NCBI GenBank assembly: GCA_028753945.1
Contig: JAPNXP010000012.1
Coordinates: 496,001-560,000, forward strand
Origin: Hexactinellida sp. DTS-2022
Taxonomy: Eukaryota; Porifera; Hexactinellida
DNA: 64,000 bases
Reading direction: 5' to 3'
Shown: positions 62,101 through 64,000 of the stretch, piece by piece
Layout: every line of letters starts with the position of its first letter
Numbering within the stretch: the first letter of the stretch is position 1
The notes under the pieces: model-generated
What the model saw: only the letters and a program-made list of their open reading frames with translations
Databases searched by the model: none
Told to the model about the DNA's origin: nothing
Translations under genes and position numbers: made by a program

Positions 62101-64000
62101 CTATGTATTGGAGAAATTGTTTCCATTGTGCACAATGCATATTAATACCAACTGAACTGGAAAGTTTGACCAATATTTGGTTTATTTTCTCTCTAGACCG
62201 TATAAGGGAGGTATCATACTCGATATTGTTAGTTCTGACCCTTTTAGAAAGTTCAGTAAGCGGAAGCACGGGGGAATTAGGGGCTGAGCTAAAGAGGTTA
62301 CTTGGCTGGGAACAAAAGGAATGAATGATATTCTTTATGGAAGTAATGGCTTGCTCAGTTTGCTTGAGTATAGGGTCTAGGTTTGTGAATATAGCAGTTA
62401 CCAACTGTTGAAGAAAGTCCTTCAAAACAAAGCTATTCCAGGATACTTCTGTAATTCCTCGTTCCACTAATTGTCTGCAGTCATTTATTTGCTGTGAGAA
62501 GAGGCGGTGTATAGGCGAATTCTTATTATTCCATATTCTATTAAACTTGTGTATTGTGTAGAATAGTTTTGATAGTTGAGGGGCGAGTTGGAGATTCGAG
62601 TATTCTTCCAGTAGAATGTGGAGCGAAGGTGGCACCACAGAGGGGGGGAAGTCTAGTTTGTGGAGGTACACTGCGATGTACATCAGGTGGATTACATGGG
62701 ATTGCAGACTGGGAATAGATGTGTGAGATTTTCCCGAAGCCATCAGCACTGGCTTGTGAAGGAGAATCGAGAAATCTTCAGAAAAGTCTGTTTCTAAAAA
62801 ACAAAAATTTGCCAAGAGTTGTTCTAAGCTCGAGAGGACAGCCAAATATTTCTTAGATACAATGCCAGACCCAGAAACATCAAATAAGTTTGGTGAAATT
62901 TGCATAATAAGTTTGTAGGGAGAATCAACACGTTCTACTAGTGCGCGTAAATATAGAAACTTTGAAATGGGAGCTGGTATAAAGTGATGAAAACCGCGAA
63001 AGTTGTTGAAGTCTGAAACAAGCGATTCTATCTGTTCAATATGTATGCCCAAACTGTCGATCAACTTAGTGAAAAAGTCATTCAGTGAAATACGAATCAT
63101 AGGACGACTTAGCATTTTCCCAAATAACTGCATTCTTCTAAGATTGAGAATGTCACAACTCGAAGAGAGGTAAGATTTGAGGATACTGATTATTCGATGT
63201 TCCAATTGGTTTATTCCATTACGAAATGCGAAAAATATCCGTTCAAACTTCTCATTTGGTGCTACATCGAACAAACTTGATTCTATCTCCAGTATTGGCT
63301 TCAAACAGGACAAGAATTTGGAAAATATTTCATCTAAGTACTCACTGAATGTTTCTGAAAAGTTGTTAGCACTTTGTATTATTTCTCTGATATCCTCAAA
63401 GTCGGAGATAGTTTTGACGATTTCTAGTAAATCTTGCAATCGATTGACGGTTTTTGAAAAGGTCTTGTAGATTCGATCCTTCCTGGCTGGCCATTGACAA
63501 GGCAATGGTTTCGAAATTTTATCAAATTCAAATTTGGAACGCAAAGCTTCTGGTAGTGCATCAAATTCTAATAAATTAATTTCCCGCAATTTATCTAAGC
63601 AACGATCAGCGTTAATTTTAGCATCGATATAGCTGCCTTGGAATGCATAACACAATTGAAGCGCTGATTGAATATCTTCAATGCTTTGAATGGGTACAGA
63701 GAATAGATCGTCTGGCAAACGTTCTCTTACTATTTCAGTAATAACAATAATCAAACTCGATAATAGGCGATTGAAGTGAGACTGTACTTTGTAGAAAGGG
63801 CATTGTTCCCAAATGAGATAAACTAGCTTGATAATTGGTGGGATATAAGTATGACGTAAATTAGGCGGTGTGTCTAAACAAATACTGACCCATTTTTCTA
63901 GAGGCAATAAGTATACAAGCAAATCTTCTGACTCATAGAATATCTGTTCAATGCTTTTGAAAAGATCATCGATCTTTCTAACTATCCACGACTTAGAAGT
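50198..64000 (-). CDS. DNHD1: Dynein heavy chain-like protein with degenerate AAA motor, DNHD1-like (5' partial)
   Basis: A single uninterrupted frame of about 4600 codons that is still open at the window end; no start is visible. The order is N-terminal tail, linker, six-AAA-type ring and C-terminal region, as in dynein heavy chains. Numbering from base 63922: AAA1 P-loop at 1749 reads GKQGSGKMS (normally GPAGTGKTET) and its Walker B region at 1799 is CFRRIDNI where motors have CFDEFNRI, so both acidic catalytic residues are Arg. AAA2 (2097, GPSCSGKTS) and AAA3 (2443, GDVGSGKT) keep P-loops. AAA4 (2798, GESQIHNT) and AAA5 (3437) have lost theirs. The stalk and microtubule-binding part is short. 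Size and degeneracy fit DNHD1, needed for sperm flagella in mammals, better than a working axonemal or IFT dynein. Confidence 0.75.
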   Translation of the reverse strand, partial: TSKSWIVRKIDDLFKSIEQIFYESEDLLVYLLPLEKWVSICLDTPPNLRHTYIPPIIKLVYLIWEQCPFYKVQSHFNRLLSSLIIVITEIVRERLPDDLFSVPIQSIEDIQSALQLCYAFQGSYIDAKINADRCLDKLREINLLEFDALPEALRSKFEFDKISKPLPCQWPARKDRIYKTFSKTVNRLQDLLEIVKTISDFEDIREIIQSANNFSETFSEYLDEIFSKFLSCLKPILEIESSLFDVAPNEKFERIFFAFRNGINQLEHRIISILKSYLSSSCDILNLRRMQLFGKMLSRPMIRISLNDFFTKLIDSLGIHIEQIESLVSDFNNFRGFHHFIPAPISKFLYLRALVERVDSPYKLIMQISPNLFDVSGSGIVSKKYLAVLSSLEQLLANFCFLETDFSEDFSILLHKPVLMASGKSHTSIPSLQSHVIHLMYIAVYLHKLDFPPSVVPPSLHILLEEYSNLQLAPQLSKLFYTIHKFNRIWNNKNSPIHRLFSQQINDCRQLVERGITEVSWNSFVLKDFLQQLVTAIFTNLDPILKQTEQAITSIKNIIHSFCSQPSNLFSSAPNSPVLPLTELSKRVRTNNIEYDTSLIRSREKINQILVKLSSSVGINMHCAQWKQFLQYIDQLLYRGITSQTSKSFSAVQMYLAPMEGAMETTHSANGLFSVNFRIMRDCVIFSPFPYPEGQTPSLVEQIKSWVMGVYTRNSNLHPFYHPKGAFIDYLRNETFFSNLISDFDYILLGDLNNSHVVLQKFSQFSFLWTNDCNSYFRNFISPRSESPNAISNYAPEMELPMIDSSHLGEVTPNNTRLNEFAFLYPNLFARTQGSYSKGKLPLLEDFEKEIFLYYSLKQELLKIPLHIHMGSIVIDARGIRSFLLSLCANWLFTFCDYLQDKVILVLEDLNFLFEKIEPELSKICTQTADLSQLMKNMRIFHTIGNKQFEIQHKFSTLQRANKILEIFEFTLRQDIHEFYLSTPHKLDHLNSVFDLARQKIRPCITSHKKLIIEKLHSFQQELTNISNQFYRSYLFNSDCPSKDARELLDEYAHKFSDLKDKSKDIAELQSFLETQFVNFTSLQKLLDTFIMIRKVWMLVNEVTHTTKHLKRDMWKKQVPEEILQKVVELKDKVDKIPQEAMQWDITLSIRDYLDELKSTVPLLTLLQSPSIRESHWKLILKLSPKPRVGSATITDLSILTKLSFGKLIDLGLHHCYQQVETIVEKSKTEVTSESILSNFKEFWDGYLFSLEDYIRPIAQSISGFVSEPSLCSSPTSNENLLQSMSGTLRRHSKGVITSSKMSGINSIGLDAPLMEPIPKLSNVHEVFEALESHMTELESVLNSASSLPFQDDLKPWQHKLQRVETILKLWVEIQDSWMQADKFFSWNDVRQNLTQEVIGFIVVDKQWRILMKEVQTDPHVMRTCCKEGRLRFLEEINQSLEQTRVAIYKYYENFKAIYPRFYFISSYYIHTFISHFTDLKLLSQHMHMLFSGVFELSLNITEVKSRSTINGVIAASGGVVQLNTPIVCDNFDKVTSLLNEFSSNLHDTLKDYYGSLIDKISQETPFNQLEICKIGYFLLSELNKAKSTEIFLLVARVLLSTLIQQLVIQNDVSQLKSTQSGFQKLIILLSRYLHSGNIDSLDLMQKDDVVLDSVEQENLEESPSQYELLTMPTYLLIQNFLITLFYFKGLIESLISINCDIKLENTIEWQSSIKHLIQEEDTTGCNLVIHNHSVPYIFEYQGDFREIVLFPNTNRCYSHLLQSLSTNFGGLLVGKQGSGKMSTIKQFAYLLGRPLFVHSCTSHTSFDYLRDFMFGANNSRSLVCFRRIDNIQPQTLGIFVELIRALFTGVLYSKIGIPIQQPFTPLDLNHGAILATAQCKSYSCSNYSLFSNVFKSCILLPNVTVIAEVLLYTSGFQYSRELATRLNKFYQSYTILVGSSDSKSLSHLSIFKLRHLLIVASNKLDNYFMESPVDHHSVHYPLGTQESDESEADQKPMSASSQGQKFETRNEKNDENYIKYHEIAIMCSSLIDYLPHLTRFLPDSQIVKLGHILQMLFSEDSENTDFYVDLSDSSSQHEFSTQSEPLLRVLKRLNLEPDDHFISKIGEVWNSLKLHHMVFLLGPSCSGKTSAINVCSSLFKDLGHSATVQTILPQALQKEKLFGAFDLQEKTWTKGLLPHFLDNCFVPEEKLEISNHFWFHLDGSLDKLHTDVLSTFDFEDYSITLPTKQSILLLPNARIILESDSSDFLTPSLIAKVRIICFSSIVSWNLVIQSWLDTQNENESIEWQFIFDKYLPTIMTSLFKDNRDSGERILRKLSTNTRKVLSKTQFKFAVELNQVSVITSLISLLKSLLSAYPIPQKDFKEVLFNFAAVWAIGGCLDDHSRIFFNTIWQELFQGPNSFPKGSNIWSFIPNYETQSLTKPRLIPFTYSKERLFNQMPFITDLETETILSLLDYLSVSNIPILITGDVGSGKTLLVNHFSNRIESSDFDQKYTKKFKCNSLSSSQNLWNMLKSELVWSTNKSLYVPRGNMKLQNLIEDIHLVDVPGQQSNSVAEMLRWISSNNELFDFNTYAKKNIELVNFIVTCNPRLTNLSSRFTKHFFVHHYQYPTFNSLVSIFGQLCCCLFNCTHSTSINQTFIQSIVSLTVELQSSLKRIFVQIQERSLYLFTLRDISNIFRSLCLILEPNCSVREFIQLWNHEIYWSYEQKLVNYNDTLQFRQLKTRLIHKYFDSGVLKDYLTQPNEHFSFVENIIEHTIALPNSVLSEYKVTSDQKKLTKLMEKPSVKQAAKNWLATPFTLDLLNRISLHLIKPPDISNLIIIGESQIHNTISLIASIFNFTLERISYHLASHSEETKSSEEHCTYLRSSEYDLSVFDNYMRDLYTRAGIYMERIILLFDYRELKSKKFFSRILEFVEDCQISLLFSLEQRGNIINGLRTHISKLSLVFSETLAWKIFLDNVNRNLTIIINFKELDINFYQLTYSMPSLFNRLSCILCSRWDRTQLGILCENALLQHSPKHINLTPNTQNLIVELLPALFSDLCKNLKYNQNYVPGNDSFTNFIIKFSSSFGSIYSEVLAQRKIIKCALEILKYIRRSKDSFEVEFPNREFVFNDKKASCSDFLKLIGQQGLNISESSTCLERLEQNIDFLDKIQPKLNNALQLAILESNNKVGTIIQATKMFNSHNIGWLRIHNIKEQELYNILNVFISLFRSSCDTQPLIRTLRRLLSNSDRFLSQITDFHTSTEISEETLLTIRDVLSQDFLGTVDKAIVDPDLYNIIQTITDWLSAIAEYYHIKLHKVIPIQERIKCNIESLSKLNNQKESLKTKILSFNDTRRNLHQSLIQSSLSLTQYVESYDEQSADFHARCTLIEDLGKLPELWQVNSQVSEEAVTTILITTAISQAYISFLSSFPIEDQTNILLNIWPKSLANLNLSINWTEALNLRFNNIVAFDRIPDIILCGHKTSNKFLQILSCICYFMYNHNVKDYLTPLKSITYSVSKEFLNESYSNWFSISSSSPFPLSELKSTSTTTELELTCTDTHLYETLREAVSKGHSVIITNLDTLIDPVLDPLIEFATVLKNHINIKIPIQLAGRTLVQNKKFQLIFSANTPSFCHPSIYSNNISHLNMVPCHTMCYEVCLHTLLTNHYLNQSWRDLFSFLAEKELKIQNVQRDLTELLAKLFRCDISTGTSYIPQNTEVPAISYKLAHELVIILNLRPYLQTVREYTEKSLHSVCTQIYSIPDALANLACALCCIQEMHAFYSLKVNRLYSVMESLFLESGLCQIQPSNLAQRPSFEISELVRNKLETKCQEDLATEYFTNLNWLDKAEIDEEKSSILSDGIDSVINTLIKKFVKHSVELYLPYLTRQDQFTWLLLSSLIANLSGVPEEYTNSLINSIIKIASNSPFQPKSTCTIVSKPEWVDESKWASLLQSPLNDHCINILYNSFTDQHTEWKNWISCSIPSYKNMPIPISMMGQSSPNSILCTEALIILNVFVPLSNVDVYKDFISDSLGTELLFLQTFPLSYFLSANTGINPSKLNLLYFVMEKGCRVAIAKSLTLQYELVSLYAAQSMEVKSFSHLELSTSLPNFEDVTSTQILLFKDFHLVKKGNRESFFSKIFSLKHKPITLILYGEWCEDFPESLPEVVSIFPIENIELNYFSNLPTTEQLYFSTYHIFDCLYNSIPVETRMKIHTHPWEYTCYLVILFHCSLVTKRNCLYQSSLANLTTDLLSTALEGLLNLKHSEDSNTHQEQDVFAILSSVYSLKSDPQILNFGIFSETVLGVSHEVIDHFLNSDKSSTILPTPSYFSVLSSLLRIKLSVPNDTPMQLSSTLPLQCFPEIKFLPFNTTTLLDVLDKTIKILTCIPRDLKLGVKSNSPLFHYVIANELVEVHSIMLDVFDKSLSLQHYLKTGVVLMPASLISIGESFSKQVVWDEWIEVYNPIGTPCELFLWLDQLVGHFNQLKQWLLSPMEMSSALNLSVFMRSALLISSLQEESQFLDLSENIITLWLPLEQFKVSVKKEFILNIKSTINTVTKDIVITRNYLDSKSCKILSLLSIPVHVYNSLCSDGKDEVFNLKLNSHSLCSVHCPSYLLGGLI

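Noticed and set aside
1-64000. CRISPR arrays, operons, prophage or bacterial genes
   Set aside because: No regular spacer arrays or polycistronic structure; all recognisable genes are animal nuclear genes with spliceosomal introns where present.

Overview
The window is nuclear DNA of an animal. It is AT-rich, and nearly every recognisable gene has metazoan orthologues (nanos, a homeobox gene, an Ig-TIR receptor, KMT5B/C, UGCG, PLPP, ARIH2, SELENOF, TTC6-like and DNHD1-like proteins). Introns are scarce. Most genes are one uninterrupted frame, including a dynein-like gene with at least 13.8 kb of continuous coding sequence. Only four genes carry introns (ACADSB, the homeobox gene, UBAC1, the Ig-TIR receptor); many of these are 54-116 bp and most of the longer ones contain short inverted-repeat elements. 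I cannot name the phylum from sequence alone. A compact invertebrate genome, possibly a sponge (Ig-TIR receptors are known there), is a guess.

Layout. 0-0.3 kb: C-terminal end of nanos, then 3.3 kb of featureless AT-rich DNA. 3.6 kb: NDUFA5 (complex I). 4.8-13.1 kb: a direct segmental duplication. Each copy holds a two-RRM DAZAP1-like gene. Copy 2 also holds an intact five-exon ACADSB gene; copy 1 keeps only its first and last exons as a pseudogene. 13.2 kb: an orphan 240-residue gene. 16.8-19 kb: a four-exon homeobox gene. 19.6 kb: an orphan seven-helix membrane protein. 20.9-25.4 kb: UTP14, TDP2 and UBAC1 on the minus strand. 26.4-34.5 kb: PRKCSH, a long TTC6-like TPR protein and a divergent p38-like kinase. 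36.4 kb: KMT5B/C. 38.8-42 kb: a seven-exon Ig-TIR receptor. 42.3-47.6 kb: ARIH2, UGCG and LAMTOR4. 48 kb: PLPP lipid phosphatase. 49.2 kb: selenoprotein F with an in-frame UGA and a SECIS element. 50.2-64 kb: a DNHD1-like degenerate dynein heavy chain running off the window end.

The genes do not form one pathway. They are housekeeping genes (respiration, branched-chain amino-acid breakdown, rRNA processing, DNA repair, ubiquitin ligation, ER glycoprotein quality control, sphingolipid and lipid-phosphate metabolism, lysosomal mTORC1 scaffold) mixed with developmental and signalling genes. PRKCSH and SELENOF both act in ER glycoprotein folding control. The noncoding DNA is rich in short nonautonomous transposons of at least three kinds: TA-flanked pogo/Tc1-like, hAT-like with 8-bp target duplications, and a GTTCAAA..TACGT family.

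The features most worth a second look are: the duplicated DAZAP1-like pair, whose coding regions differ far more than the DNA on either side; the SELENOF UGA/SECIS pair; the catalytically altered p38-like kinase; the intronless degenerate dynein; and a hAT element nested inside another element in the Ig-TIR gene.
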